From a virus: 64,000 nt of DNA. The position numbers and the translations under genes were made by a program. Shown here piece after piece: positions 50,095 to 60,160 of the stretch (positions are counted from its first letter, which is position 1; every line of letters starts with the position of its first letter). The notes below the pieces were generated by a model that ran no database searches, was not told where the DNA came from, and saw only the letters and a list, made by a program, of their open reading frames with translations. The DNA is taken from the IMG/VR virus record IMGVR_UViG_3300009154_002711, positions 62,001 to 126,000 of that record; one strand, given 5' to 3'.

Positions 50095-53000
50095 ATGAAA
50101 ATATATAATGATCGCGCTAGACATAATGGTACTAAAGACACCCCTGTATTATACAGAGGAATGAACCCGGGAATAACTTGTAGCCAAGGCGGTAATGACG
50201 CATTAACTCCTAAGTTTGTCTTGGTAGGAGTTGATAGAAGTTCTGATAACTTATTAAGCTCAGCTTATCCACAGATACAAGCCCTATGTAGTAAAGTATT
50301 CAATGGCCCCGTAGATAAATATGGGCAGTATTTAATAGCAGGCCAAATGGGAACCTTCAGATTCCATTCTGCTGTAGTAAGAATGACAAGATTCTTTGCA
50401 GTATCCAGTGCAACTATTACTTTAAGCATAGATGCAGATCAATATAATAAAAGCTGCGGTGGATTAAATACATTACAATATGATGATCTTAAAGAAGCTA
50501 CTAAGATAGACTTAAGTAATGTAAAACTTAAGACTGATAGTAGTGCGTCGATAAAAACCCAAACAGCTACTTCAACAACAACTCTTCCACCATTTTTATA
50601 CACATTATATCCAGACCTAGAAGTAAGAATCTTTGGTGGCTATAGCAAAGATAAATATGTAGAATCTACAGATTGGATGGAAGATAATTGGCAGTCTACA
50701 GATTCGGAACTAGCCCCAATATTCTGGGGAGTTATAGATACAATTAGTGTAAGTATCCAAAGCACGAATATATTCATTAGTCTAAACTTAAGAGATAATA
50801 TTAGATACTTTGTAGATACTAACTTAGTACAAGAGATTTTGCCCAGTAAAAATAATACTGCAGGTAATAGCCTAACTAGATTTGAAGTATTATCTTCAGT
50901 AATTTTAAACACCTTTTATAGATCTTCAGATGCAAGATTAATAAGTTCTTCCATTGATACTAATAATCCAGATGCTATAATTAATCCTATTGGATTTAAT
51001 CTTACCGATCCTGAAACAAGAAGGAAAGCTGTAGGAGCTACTGCTAAAGATGGAGGAACATTATCTGGGAATGCCCCAGTATTTACCAAGGAGCAAACGC
51101 CAGAACGAATTCCACAATATACATTTACAGCATTACCAAGACCTGTATACTTACAACCGGCTGTAGCTTTTGTTAGTGGAAGTGGCGGCAACTTAATTCA
51201 ATGTGCAACACTACCAACAGACCCTGAGGTTAAGAAAGCTTTAACAGATAACAACACTAAGACACGAGGAGAGTTATTAACTTTAGCAATTAGTAACTCA
51301 ACCCAAGCAGATACAACTAATATAAAGAAGTTAGCTGCTTTTAAAGCCGCCTTCTTAAGCAATATATATCTTGCTAAAAATAGTGTGTTACAAACCCCAT
51401 CTTTAGACTTACTTAGCACAGGTAACGCCACGGGCAGCTACTCTCAAGAAAGTCAAATAAGCGCAGCCAAAGGTATAACTAATAATAATGGTGACACCTT
51501 TCAAGATGTGTTTACAAAAGCTAATAGCGATACAACCAGATATAGTACTGAGACTTTACAAACCATATTTACAAATGGTATTACAGCTTTTGATTCTTTA
51601 AAAGACAAAACATACACGTCAGCATTAAATAAGAAACCACCTAGTAATTTTGGCTCTGGTACCTTAACTAAAGCAGATCTAATAGCTTATATATTAGATA
51701 CTAAAAGCGTAGACTTACAACAGAACACTCAAAGCTTAAGTGATACAGTACAAACTTATACTTATTTAAATGAAGGTTCTGCCCCACCGCCTAATATAGA
51801 TACCGTAGCTCAAACCATGGGGAATTACATCGTTACTAAAGGCTTCGCCCAATTATCAATGGTAGACCCGGATGATGTCAAGAACTACTTTCAGTATCAA
51901 GCTTTGGGAGATCCCTATAGATTAGATAAGATAGGATTACCTCCATTTGCTTTTATCTATACTCAGCGCAGTTATATCTCAGGTGATAGCGCCACACCTA
52001 ATTTATTCAAGGTAACTAACAAAGCACCTATAGATGTATTAAAGCATTTAGGAACTACTGAAGCAGTACCCACAGAGTTCTTCTTTGATCATAGAACAGG
52101 ACATTACTTTTATATTCCTAAAGCTAGCGCATTTGACTTTAATATAAGTAATGATGTTAAGCAGTATTTAAATAACTCAAGTCAGCTATCTACTTTAGGT
52201 GGACTTATTACAAGCACTAATGAAACCTTGGCTAGTACTACAGCAGATAGTACTACACAAGATGATGAGGTAACTGCAGCCCAAGCCACTATTACTGAAG
52301 CTAATAAGCAAGGGTTTGCAATTACAGGTAAAGATGGTAAAACTATTTACAAAATTAGACCTATAACGACCAACGATCTAACCTACTTTTCCCAAGTGGC
52401 AACCCCAGTAGACAGGCTACCAAATAAAGATCCCTCTACAATTTATTACACAAATGGTGGAGGATTCCTAGAACCTAATAGAAATATACAAAGAATTAAA
52501 TCAGATCCCACAGGAAATAACTATGATGCTTTTATTTTAGATCCCGCAGCAAAAGTAACAGATACTCTTTATGAACAAACTACAGATGGCAGTAAAAAAC
52601 CATTAGGCTCAGTTTTATCTGTATTACGTACCTCACCATTTACGCATTTTACTCTTACACCAACAGATAAAAATAATCCAATAGTGCAGCAACTAAAAGA
52701 TGCCACAGATATAGTTAATAAAGCTGCTACAAATAAAACACAAGCTAACCAAACAATAAGCAAACTAAATAAACAGGTTAGTGATTACAAAGCCCAACAA
52801 GATACTATAACCAAACAGCAAGAAGCTTTACTAGCAGCCAATCCTGATCTAGCAAAGACTCTAACTGCCCCGGCTGATGCAATCCCCAGACACTATTATG
52901 CTGTACTAGAGGATACTCAGATTAAAGATCTAAGAGATCCCTCAGGTAAATCTAGTGTAATCATTCCTAAATCAGTTAGTAATTGTAAAGTAGAATGGTC

Positions 53001-53625
53001 TTCTTTTGGTATGAAGACAGATATCCACATGACTAACCAGAAAGGAATTAATAATGGAACACTACAAGGTGTTGGTTTACACGCAGGAATTATTATAGAT
53101 GAAAGAGCCGGGATACCTAACTATGCCATCCCACCCAGAAATGTATTTATCTTTGATGAAACTGCTGACGAGAACATGACAAACGAGAACTTTGCAGTAG
53201 TTATGGCTATGGCTAGACTATGGGGTAGAGATACTAAAGTAGCTTTAATAACTATTCCTGGAGATCCCGGAGTTATTATTGGAGAAACAGTTAAGTTATA
53301 CAAGACTATATTAAATACTAATAATATCTTACAGTTATCTGCAGAAGCTAATAAAAGTGTTAATGATCAGAATGCTAGATTACATGCCAGCGGATGTAAC
53401 TTAGGACAAGGTGTTACTAATGCCGATAGTAAAAATCAACTTACTACAGTAGTCTATCAAGCTGATGTGCAAGGACTATTCGTTAACTTAAGTGATAGTC
53501 ATAAAGATCCTTATACCACAACCGAAGAAGGTTATACGTATAGAATAGAAGCAGTATCTCACATCTATAGACCTAATACAGATGTGGGATTTGAAACCCA
53601 GCTATCTTTAATTGAGGTGATTTAA
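50095..53625 (+). CDS. Baseplate hub protein (gp27/late control D-like), 1176 aa
   Basis: The last 400 residues match hub/late-control proteins: WSSFGMKTDIHMTNQKGINN, ALITIPGDPGVIIGETVKLY and the terminal YTYRIEAVSHIYRPNTDVGF-ETQLSL. The first part has beta domains with YGQYLIAGQMGTFRFHSAVV. A central 450 residues are inserted relative to typical hubs, with a coiled coil near 900-960. It would sit at the tail tip and hold the spike. Promoter-like TATACTATATAC lies upstream. Confidence 0.6.
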   Translation: MKIYNDRARHNGTKDTPVLYRGMNPGITCSQGGNDALTPKFVLVGVDRSSDNLLSSAYPQIQALCSKVFNGPVDKYGQYLIAGQMGTFRFHSAVVRMTRFFAVSSATITLSIDADQYNKSCGGLNTLQYDDLKEATKIDLSNVKLKTDSSASIKTQTATSTTTLPPFLYTLYPDLEVRIFGGYSKDKYVESTDWMEDNWQSTDSELAPIFWGVIDTISVSIQSTNIFISLNLRDNIRYFVDTNLVQEILPSKNNTAGNSLTRFEVLSSVILNTFYRSSDARLISSSIDTNNPDAIINPIGFNLTDPETRRKAVGATAKDGGTLSGNAPVFTKEQTPERIPQYTFTALPRPVYLQPAVAFVSGSGGNLIQCATLPTDPEVKKALTDNNTKTRGELLTLAISNSTQADTTNIKKLAAFKAAFLSNIYLAKNSVLQTPSLDLLSTGNATGSYSQESQISAAKGITNNNGDTFQDVFTKANSDTTRYSTETLQTIFTNGITAFDSLKDKTYTSALNKKPPSNFGSGTLTKADLIAYILDTKSVDLQQNTQSLSDTVQTYTYLNEGSAPPPNIDTVAQTMGNYIVTKGFAQLSMVDPDDVKNYFQYQALGDPYRLDKIGLPPFAFIYTQRSYISGDSATPNLFKVTNKAPIDVLKHLGTTEAVPTEFFFDHRTGHYFYIPKASAFDFNISNDVKQYLNNSSQLSTLGGLITSTNETLASTTADSTTQDDEVTAAQATITEANKQGFAITGKDGKTIYKIRPITTNDLTYFSQVATPVDRLPNKDPSTIYYTNGGGFLEPNRNIQRIKSDPTGNNYDAFILDPAAKVTDTLYEQTTDGSKKPLGSVLSVLRTSPFTHFTLTPTDKNNPIVQQLKDATDIVNKAATNKTQANQTISKLNKQVSDYKAQQDTITKQQEALLAANPDLAKTLTAPADAIPRHYYAVLEDTQIKDLRDPSGKSSVIIPKSVSNCKVEWSSFGMKTDIHMTNQKGINNGTLQGVGLHAGIIIDERAGIPNYAIPPRNVFIFDETADENMTNENFAVVMAMARLWGRDTKVALITIPGDPGVIIGETVKLYKTILNTNNILQLSAEANKSVNDQNARLHASGCNLGQGVTNADSKNQLTTVVYQADVQGLFVNLSDSHKDPYTTTEEGYTYRIEAVSHIYRPNTDVGFETQLSLIEVI

Positions 53626-54287
53626 TGATTATAGATCCAAGCCTACCCCAACCATTAGATAACCCCAAAGGGTTAATGACTTTGTGGAATCGTCTAGGTG
53701 ATAATGAATATAACCATAAACATGATATGGGAATATTCCCGGCTATTATTATTGATAACAGTAATTGGCAACGCGGCGTATATCTTATAGCCAACTTACA
53801 AATAGCAGGGAATAAAACTTATGCTGTAGATACTACACAGAATATTAGTTTTGGCTCTGGGAGTAATAAAAGAATAGAACTAAATACTAAAGTAGTTGTA
53901 AACTGTAATGGTTATAATAGTAATGGTGAATATTATATTGTTGGGATTATCCCTTCAGTAATTCACATGAATAGTGATAAGATAGATACTAGTAGCGCCA
54001 CCACTAATGCATTACCTTATGTACCTGAGATAGAGAACTCTAATAATCATATAGAGGTTAAATCAGGAGATCTATTTAGTGGAACCAACTCTCAAGTATC
54101 TTTATCAGATGGTGTTAACTCTTCTACATATCATAGAGGAACTAAATCAGAGAATATAGAATCAGGACATATAGTTATGAATACAGGATTCTGTATCCCC
54201 GCCCATGAATATTTAGCTACTGATATGGTACAAGTAAGTCAAAGTAATATAAATCTTAGTAATAAATTGAGTTCATATGTGGAATAG
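53625..54287 (+). CDS. Baseplate-associated protein, 220 aa
   Basis: Starts MIIDPSLPQPLDNPKGLMTL by ATG overlap with the hub stop. Beta-rich; NKRIELNTKVVVNCNGYNSN then GEYYIVGIIPSVIH resembles an OB-type barrel as found in spike N-terminal domains. No family is certain. Overlaps the next gene by 11 bases. Confidence 0.5.
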   Translation: MIIDPSLPQPLDNPKGLMTLWNRLGDNEYNHKHDMGIFPAIIIDNSNWQRGVYLIANLQIAGNKTYAVDTTQNISFGSGSNKRIELNTKVVVNCNGYNSNGEYYIVGIIPSVIHMNSDKIDTSSATTNALPYVPEIENSNNHIEVKSGDLFSGTNSQVSLSDGVNSSTYHRGTKSENIESGHIVMNTGFCIPAHEYLATDMVQVSQSNINLSNKLSSYVE

Positions 54288-55674
54288 TACAATAGATACA
54301 GAATTAAAGAGAACAAATGATTTGACTGTACTAACTAATAGTCTGCAGCCAATTATCTTAAGCATTCTACAAAGTTATAACTTTGTCCCTATTATTAAAT
54401 ATATAGAAACTAATACTGCCACCGGTTATATAGGAGATCAAACTAGCTTTATAAATACTTTAAGTAATTATACAAAAGCACAATATGATTTATTATATCC
54501 AACTAAACGAGAAGTAGACAGCACATATTCTTCGAGAAGTTCTAATATATTTAACCTGACTAATAGTGTAACGGCAACTCCTTATGCAACTATTGAACAA
54601 GATAACCAACATAGAAAAGATAACATTAATAGAACTAACCAGTTAACTTTACATTTAAGTTCTAAGCAAAGAGCTATTAGTGATATTTGTAATACAGTAG
54701 TTAATAGCTTTGATTTAGATTTAATAGATTACACTAATGCAATCTTAGAAAGCATTATTAAGCTTCAATGTTTGCAGAACTTATGTTTAGATTTAGATGG
54801 AACTATTGCTAATGAAACCTTACATTCCAAGCGCACTTTTAGTTTAGATACACATGAATATAAAGATTTGCAAAGCGGATTATATGCTAACCAAACTTTG
54901 TATTGGAAAGGTAATCTAATATATCTAAGCGGATTACAATTATTAAGCTTTAATCAAACTACTATAGATGGATTAGTAGGAAATCTTATAGGTAAAGTAT
55001 TAAATGGAATCTACTTAAAGGATTTACAAACCAATACTTATAGCGCTAAACAATTAATAGATAAGGCTAATAATTATTTAATAACTGTGTGGCAACCTAT
55101 AAAAGATCTACTAACTACTCACCAACAAATCTTAAGCACAAAGACTCCAAGTGATACTTATCAGAAGTTAGTTGATGGTAACATTCCATATCCTCCAGGA
55201 ACACTAACTATAGATGACTATTTATATGTAGCCTTTAGAAATGAACTAACAGATTCACAAAGAGTAGATTTAAGAACTTGGTATATATTCTGGAATTCAG
55301 ATAATTATTATTTATCTGCCCAAAGCGCAGTAGATAACTATTTATATCCCAGTGGGTTCGTATATACCGTAACCGCGCTTCTAGTTATCTATTTATATTT
55401 ATGTAAATTAACTCCGGCTAATATTCCTACATATCTAAATATAATGAATGATTTAGTTAATTATTATGGGATATCTTTACCACAAACAAAGAGTTATTAT
55501 TCAACTGTTATAAGCAGATTAACTCCAAGTACTAGTTATGATAGTTTATTTAAACTCTTTAGTATCTTATTAGCTGGAATAAACACACAATTAGGTGGGG
55601 AGCATATAGTTATTCAAAGCTTAACTACTATACATTCAGGAAGTCAATCAGGAGAATTATTAAGCTATGATTAG
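54277..55674 (+). CDS. Hypothetical virion protein, 465 aa
   Basis: Starts MWNSTIDTELKRTNDLTVLT; Leu/Ile/Asn-rich and largely helical, with several coiled-coil-prone stretches. It lies between hub and spike genes, so a baseplate or wedge role is likely. Overlaps both neighbours by about ten bases. Confidence 0.5.
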   Translation: MWNSTIDTELKRTNDLTVLTNSLQPIILSILQSYNFVPIIKYIETNTATGYIGDQTSFINTLSNYTKAQYDLLYPTKREVDSTYSSRSSNIFNLTNSVTATPYATIEQDNQHRKDNINRTNQLTLHLSSKQRAISDICNTVVNSFDLDLIDYTNAILESIIKLQCLQNLCLDLDGTIANETLHSKRTFSLDTHEYKDLQSGLYANQTLYWKGNLIYLSGLQLLSFNQTTIDGLVGNLIGKVLNGIYLKDLQTNTYSAKQLIDKANNYLITVWQPIKDLLTTHQQILSTKTPSDTYQKLVDGNIPYPPGTLTIDDYLYVAFRNELTDSQRVDLRTWYIFWNSDNYYLSAQSAVDNYLYPSGFVYTVTALLVIYLYLCKLTPANIPTYLNIMNDLVNYYGISLPQTKSYYSTVISRLTPSTSYDSLFKLFSILLAGINTQLGGEHIVIQSLTTIHSGSQSGELLSYD

Positions 55675-56254
55675 TAATAGACAGAATATAACAAATGGTT
55701 TAAATAACATAAGTATTAATGCTATGCAGCAAAGCAATTCATTAGTACAAATTAGTGGTGAGATAAGTAGAACAGAAGCTATTAAGAATAAGCTAGATAG
55801 TATGTTAAGTAGTGCTAAGAGTTATGTAACCTTACCAACTATTACACAAGTACAAGGGTATAATGATACACAATACTCTGCTTTATTTACTGATATCGGA
55901 TTAGAAAAGAACAATACAAGTTACGGCCGCACATTAATTTATGATAGCAAAGCAGATAAAGTTAATGAGTTAACTGATAACGCCACTGCAGGTATAAGTA
56001 GTCCGGAATATGTAGCAGCAATATCTTCTAATTATTCAGCAGATGTAGTTGATGAAGCCTTATATAAGAATGTATTACCTAATCAGCCTATAGATACCAT
56101 GACACAGGTGCAAGCTAATATGTCTAACTCTGATACTACTTCAAGTAGTAGTGATAGTTCAACAGCACAAACCATAGTTAAATCTACATTACAGTTAAGT
56201 TTAGCAACATTGAATATAAATAAATTAAATCTTATGGGATTAACCTATGGCTAA
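55667..56254 (+). CDS. Hypothetical virion protein, 195 aa
   Basis: Starts MISNRQNITNGLNNISINAM; helical, polar, with a Ser-rich DTTSSSSDSSTAQT linker near the end. Overlaps neighbours on both sides. Probably a baseplate component; no family. Confidence 0.5.
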   Translation: MISNRQNITNGLNNISINAMQQSNSLVQISGEISRTEAIKNKLDSMLSSAKSYVTLPTITQVQGYNDTQYSALFTDIGLEKNNTSYGRTLIYDSKADKVNELTDNATAGISSPEYVAAISSNYSADVVDEALYKNVLPNQPIDTMTQVQANMSNSDTTSSSSDSSTAQTIVKSTLQLSLATLNINKLNLMGLTYG

Positions 56255-57191
56255 TATTACACAAACATCTGCAGAAATAGCATCACCATCAACTGAAGGT
56301 AATAAGATACAGACTGCTTTATTAGAAGCTACTGATAAGAAACACTTGGATCAGTTAGAGAATGCTGGATTATTATTGCCGCAGTATGCACAGACGCTAC
56401 GAGATGAATTAAGTAGAATTAAAGATCCTTTAGTACCTCTTACAGATACCATATTAAAAGATGTATTAGGGCGGTCTATATTTAATTACCATAAGTTAGG
56501 ATTAGAAGCTTTAGGAAATACCTATGAGGCTAATAAGATAGAAATAACTAGCAACCGCCATATACTTAGTAGTAATAGTATGACCTTAAGTAGTGATTCC
56601 TTATTATTATTAACCAGTCCTATACTACAGACACAATCTTTAGATTCAATAGAAACTATTAGTAATACTAAATACAGTGAGATTCATTTAGAATGGGAAC
56701 AGTTAGGTACCAGTATTAGTTCTATAAATGGCTTTAAAATATTAAATGTTGGTGGTAGTTATACATCTATATTAGGAGTTAATTATAGCAGTTCTATTGG
56801 TAATAATTATACAGAGATTATCCAAGGACAACAGAGTATAAGAGTATTAGGAAGTCCTACTGCAGATAGCTCTTTAGATAGTTCTCTAGCCGCCAAGTAT
56901 AGTTATGCTAAGGGTGTAGAGGTATTAATACAAGACACCTTTAAACGCGAAGTAGATGGCACTGAGACAACATTAAATGCAGATACAGTTACCAGAACTT
57001 ATGAAGCTGATTACAATACCGAAGTTAAAGGAACTAGAACAGATACTTTAGATGTGGACTATAACATAGAAGTTAGTGAAGATTATAATCTGGTAGCGGA
57101 TACTATAAATATCACAGGTAATAACCAGATTACTTTACAAGTAGGAAGCACAGCAATTAGAATCAGAAACGGCGCCATTTATATAGGATAG
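56247..57191 (+). CDS. Tail spike/baseplate needle, 314 aa
   Basis: After a helical N-terminus, residues 95-314 consist of short repeated strands (HILSSNSMTLSSDSLLLLTS; SYTSILGVNYSSSIGNNYTE; TVTRTYEADYNTEVKGTRTD) ending QVGSTAIRIRNGAIYIG. This is the pattern of a triple-stranded beta-helix spike, as in gp5/gpV C-terminal needles. It would be capped by the PAAR protein encoded at 59623. Confidence 0.62.
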   Translation: MANITQTSAEIASPSTEGNKIQTALLEATDKKHLDQLENAGLLLPQYAQTLRDELSRIKDPLVPLTDTILKDVLGRSIFNYHKLGLEALGNTYEANKIEITSNRHILSSNSMTLSSDSLLLLTSPILQTQSLDSIETISNTKYSEIHLEWEQLGTSISSINGFKILNVGGSYTSILGVNYSSSIGNNYTEIIQGQQSIRVLGSPTADSSLDSSLAAKYSYAKGVEVLIQDTFKREVDGTETTLNADTVTRTYEADYNTEVKGTRTDTLDVDYNIEVSEDYNLVADTINITGNNQITLQVGSTAIRIRNGAIYIG

Positions 57192-57197
57192 AAACAT

Positions 57198-57848
57198 ATG
57201 TCATCATGTAGTCAACAGTTTAATAATTTAATTAACGCGGCTGTACAAGATGCAGCCAACTTTGTAGTACCAATAGTAGCAGATTACTTTCAGCCTTTAG
57301 CAGATAAATTGTCTAGTTTCTTTAATCAAAACAAAGGATTAGACTTTGCTAGTATTCAAAACAATATAAATGATTTTATTAATACGAATATTACAGACAC
57401 AATTAAGCAGTTAAGTAAAGACCTAACTGCAGCAAATACAAGTATTAATAAATATATTCAACAGCAAATAAAAGAGGCTTTAGATAATGTATATAGTACA
57501 GTAACAGATAGCATTACATCTTTATTTGGGAAAGCTTCTTTAGATTATTTAGCTAATAGTTTACCCGCATTACAAAGCACCTTAGGATGTTTACTTACTG
57601 ATCAATTAGGGCCATTAAATGATTTACTAAATGCTAAAGATAAACTAGTAGATGATTTAACAACTGAATTAGCCAATGGAACTAATCTATTAAATACAAT
57701 TACTAGTTATACTCCTCAACCAATGATTAATACTGCGTTATCTAATTACATGGCTATTCCTGGAATTCAACAAGCAGAACAAGTAGTTAAAACAGCTTTA
57801 GATAATAGATTAAAAGGTAAAGCTATAGTAGCCACAGGTAACCCTTAA
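57198..57848 (+). CDS. Helical virion protein, 216 aa
   Basis: Starts MSSCSQQFNNLINAAVQDAA; almost fully helical with coiled-coil-prone repeats (SIQNNINDFINTNITDTIKQ). Immediately downstream of the spike gene and overlapping the convergent endolysin gene by four bases. Function unknown; tail-core or ejection roles are possible. Confidence 0.5.
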   Translation: MSSCSQQFNNLINAAVQDAANFVVPIVADYFQPLADKLSSFFNQNKGLDFASIQNNINDFINTNITDTIKQLSKDLTAANTSINKYIQQQIKEALDNVYSTVTDSITSLFGKASLDYLANSLPALQSTLGCLLTDQLGPLNDLLNAKDKLVDDLTTELANGTNLLNTITSYTPQPMINTALSNYMAIPGIQQAEQVVKTALDNRLKGKAIVATGNP

Positions 57849-58486
57849 GCAAGTCCTAAGGCTTGTTTAGCATGTGCCCAGCAAACAATTCTATCAGTTT
57901 CTCCATTAGTACCACCATTAATAGCTCTACCTATTTGCTTAAAGGAATTAAGATCTTTCTTATCCGCCAATTCATTTAGTTCACGAGTATACCAGAACCA
58001 ACCTGCGCTCATACAAGCAAATCTTGGTGTAGCTAATAAATCAGGACTCATTACTAAAGTTAGCTCTGAGGGAATTAGTTTGCGCTTAAATAATTCTCTA
58101 GATAGAAAAGTATAATTAGCTTTACCTGTAAGCTGAATTAATCCACGCCCCCTATATTTATAGCCATCAGTAGGAATTGTATTCCCCATACGATTGGCAT
58201 AAACTATATTAGCAATCTTATCTGGTTTACGGGCATTTACTAGCGCTGTAGCATAGTTAAAGTATTTAGGGAATGTCTTAAGTAATCCCTGCACGCCATA
58301 GTTAAGATTCTCTACAACTGCTGTAAGAGCAGCGCTTTCATGTGCAATCTGTGCTAAGAATGCAGCTTGTCTATAAGAAGTATTTATCTCGAATACAATA
58401 CAAGTCTCATTAATAAATGGTAAATACTTATCAGCATTAGCATCAGAACATCTAATAGCCTGCATTAATTGTTGTTTAGTTATCAT
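57845..58486 (-). CDS. Endolysin, GH19 chitinase/lysozyme family, 213 aa
   Basis: AQIAHESAALTAVVENLNYG carries the catalytic Glu of the HES motif; KTFPKYF, ANRMGNTIPTDGYKYRGRGL and IQLTGKANYTFLSREL follow in the order of GH19 phage lysozymes. No signal peptide, so a holin is required. The ATG overlaps the stop of the 29-residue membrane peptide (ATGA), which supports a lysis pair. Confidence 0.85.
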   Translation of the reverse strand: MITKQQLMQAIRCSDANADKYLPFINETCIVFEINTSYRQAAFLAQIAHESAALTAVVENLNYGVQGLLKTFPKYFNYATALVNARKPDKIANIVYANRMGNTIPTDGYKYRGRGLIQLTGKANYTFLSRELFKRKLIPSELTLVMSPDLLATPRFACMSAGWFWYTRELNELADKKDLNSFKQIGRAINGGTNGETDRIVCWAHAKQALGLA

Positions 58487-58572
58487 TTTTGTATCTCATT
58501 CATAGTGTATATATAAATAACCGCTGTGATTATAACAAGAGCAGCCGCGGTAAGTCCTAATCCATAAACCAT
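58483..58572 (-). CDS. Candidate holin/pinholin, 29 aa
   Basis: MVYGLGLTAAALVIITAVIY then IYTMNEIQK: one membrane helix with a short charged end. AAAGGAGACTAAT precedes the ATG. It directly precedes and overlaps the endolysin, so it may be the lysis trigger. Size is at the low end for pinholins; function not proven. Confidence 0.5.
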   Translation of the reverse strand: MVYGLGLTAAALVIITAVIYIYTMNEIQK

Positions 58573-58590
58573 ATTAGTCTCCTTTATTAT

Positions 58591-59616
58591 CTATAAAGTA
58601 ATTATAGTAGTTAAAACAGATTGATTCCAGAAGTATAATCTGGGATGTCCTGAAGCAGTTTCATCAGCAACAACATAAACTAATCTAGGAGATAAACCAA
58701 TAACTCCTACAGTAGCTAAAGCATAAGTATTAAATTGAATTAATGGAGTTGCATTAACTATTCTAGAATCATCTCCAGCAGCTACAGTACCGATAGTTGT
58801 ACCAGTATTCTTACTAGCCGCATCTCCTAATGGAACCGCTCCATTAACATTATCCCCTAAATTAACTGTACCAACTGGAGCATTAGTAACTACTAAATCA
58901 TTAGCTGTGCTAGGAATATTAGTAGGAATAACATAATCCAATTGCGCAGGTAATACAGTTACATTAGGTAATTGTGTTGTGCTGAGAATAGTCTGAGATT
59001 GATCTTGTAACCCACCTCCATAAGCGCTAATAGTTAAGTTAGTAAATGTGGTTAATAGTGGCAACACAACAATAACTGTAATAGTATTCCCAGTAATAAT
59101 AGTCTTACATGATATAGGAATACCATTAGCATTAATACTAGAAGTGGTATTGGTAGAAGTTATTGTAACTGCTTTAGTATTAGTATTTAAAGTAATTACT
59201 GGAGATGTATAAGTATTAGTTAGTGCATTATAAGTCCAACCAATAAAGCTAATATAAGTTAAAGTCTGTAATAAGTTATCCGGGTAAGTATATTCTTGTC
59301 TAGTTAATACAGAATTTACTGCATATTGTGTAGTGGCCACAGAAGTATCTAATGCATAATTAATAACTGAGTAATCTCTATAAACAGAATAAGTAGAACT
59401 ATTTAATCGTTTAATCTTAGCTGGTTGAATATCCTGGATTAAACTTCTAGTCTTACTAATAAGAATATCTGTGCTGCCAATATATTCATCCGTTCCTTGT
59501 GTATACCGGATTCCTAAAGTAGGTTCTAATTCTACTTGTGTATAAGTTTGATATTGTGTATCTGGGGTAATAATATTAGCACCGACAATATCATTACCAT
59601 CAACATATAAAGCCAT
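58591..59616 (-). CDS. Tail fibre-like protein, 341 aa
   Basis: Thr/Asn-rich beta protein with LGDAASKNTGTTIGTVAAGD then DSRI, the fibre repeat LG-x-AA-x-N-x-GT. The C-terminal 60 residues (RLVYVVADETASGHPRLYFW) may be a receptor-binding tip. Lies in the minus-strand operon with PAAR and lysis genes. Confidence 0.65.
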   Translation of the reverse strand: MALYVDGNDIVGANIITPDTQYQTYTQVELEPTLGIRYTQGTDEYIGSTDILISKTRSLIQDIQPAKIKRLNSSTYSVYRDYSVINYALDTSVATTQYAVNSVLTRQEYTYPDNLLQTLTYISFIGWTYNALTNTYTSPVITLNTNTKAVTITSTNTTSSINANGIPISCKTIITGNTITVIVVLPLLTTFTNLTISAYGGGLQDQSQTILSTTQLPNVTVLPAQLDYVIPTNIPSTANDLVVTNAPVGTVNLGDNVNGAVPLGDAASKNTGTTIGTVAAGDDSRIVNATPLIQFNTYALATVGVIGLSPRLVYVVADETASGHPRLYFWNQSVLTTIITL

Positions 59617-59622
59617 ATTATA

Positions 59623-59883
59623 TTATCCTATTTGAACGTACATACCTTTAATCTGTTTACCACCACAGGGATGTTGATCTCCAACTCTATGTGCTTTAGC
59701 TCCTACTATAAATACTCTAGAAGACCCTGTACTAGCTTTAACACCGCAACAGGTAAGATTATCTACACTTCTAGCTGCTGCTTTACCACCTACAAATACT
59801 TTATTCTGTGTAACTAGAAGTAATCCCGGGCAGCTATTACATGCCCCTTTAGATTCTCTAGTTAATGTGTAGCCGAGTCGCAT
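59623..59883 (-). CDS. PAAR-domain spike tip, 86 aa
   Basis: Small Gly/Cys-rich protein with VFVGGKAAARSVDNLTCCGV and VFIVGAKAHRVGDQHPCGGK, the beta-hairpin repeats and His/Cys ligands of the PAAR family. It would bind a metal ion and sharpen the spike encoded at 56247. Overlaps the end of the upstream gene by 22 bases. Confidence 0.8.
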   Translation of the reverse strand: MRLGYTLTRESKGACNSCPGLLLVTQNKVFVGGKAAARSVDNLTCCGVKASTGSSRVFIVGAKAHRVGDQHPCGGKQIKGMYVQIG

Positions 59884-60104
59884 GATTTAACCTCCCACAC
59901 ATGAGAAGAAATCTCCTGTGCTACTTCTGCTGGACTAGTTGCTAAGTATACACTGTTATCTTTAGGCTCACCTATAATAATATATCCTGTAGCTAATAAA
60001 GAAGCATTGCCTTTAATTGTGATTACCAAACCATGATCTTCCTCAGTAATATCAAGTTGATTTAATAGTCTAAACAACTTTATTATGTTATTAAATAGTT
60101 TCAT
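59862..60104 (-). CDS. Hypothetical small protein, 80 aa
   Basis: Starts MKLFNNIIKLFRLLNQLDIT; beta-rich middle (GLVITIKGNASLLATGYIII) and a helical end. It overlaps the PAAR gene and probably acts with the spike. A longer start (to 60176) would place a hydrophobic leader but lacks a ribosome site. Confidence 0.5.
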   Translation of the reverse strand: MKLFNNIIKLFRLLNQLDITEEDHGLVITIKGNASLLATGYIIIGEPKDNSVYLATSPAEVAQEISSHVWEVKSCDSATH

Positions 60105-60160
60105 CCGAGATTCCCATGTATAATTAATATATAATACATTATACATTACATAGACTAAAA

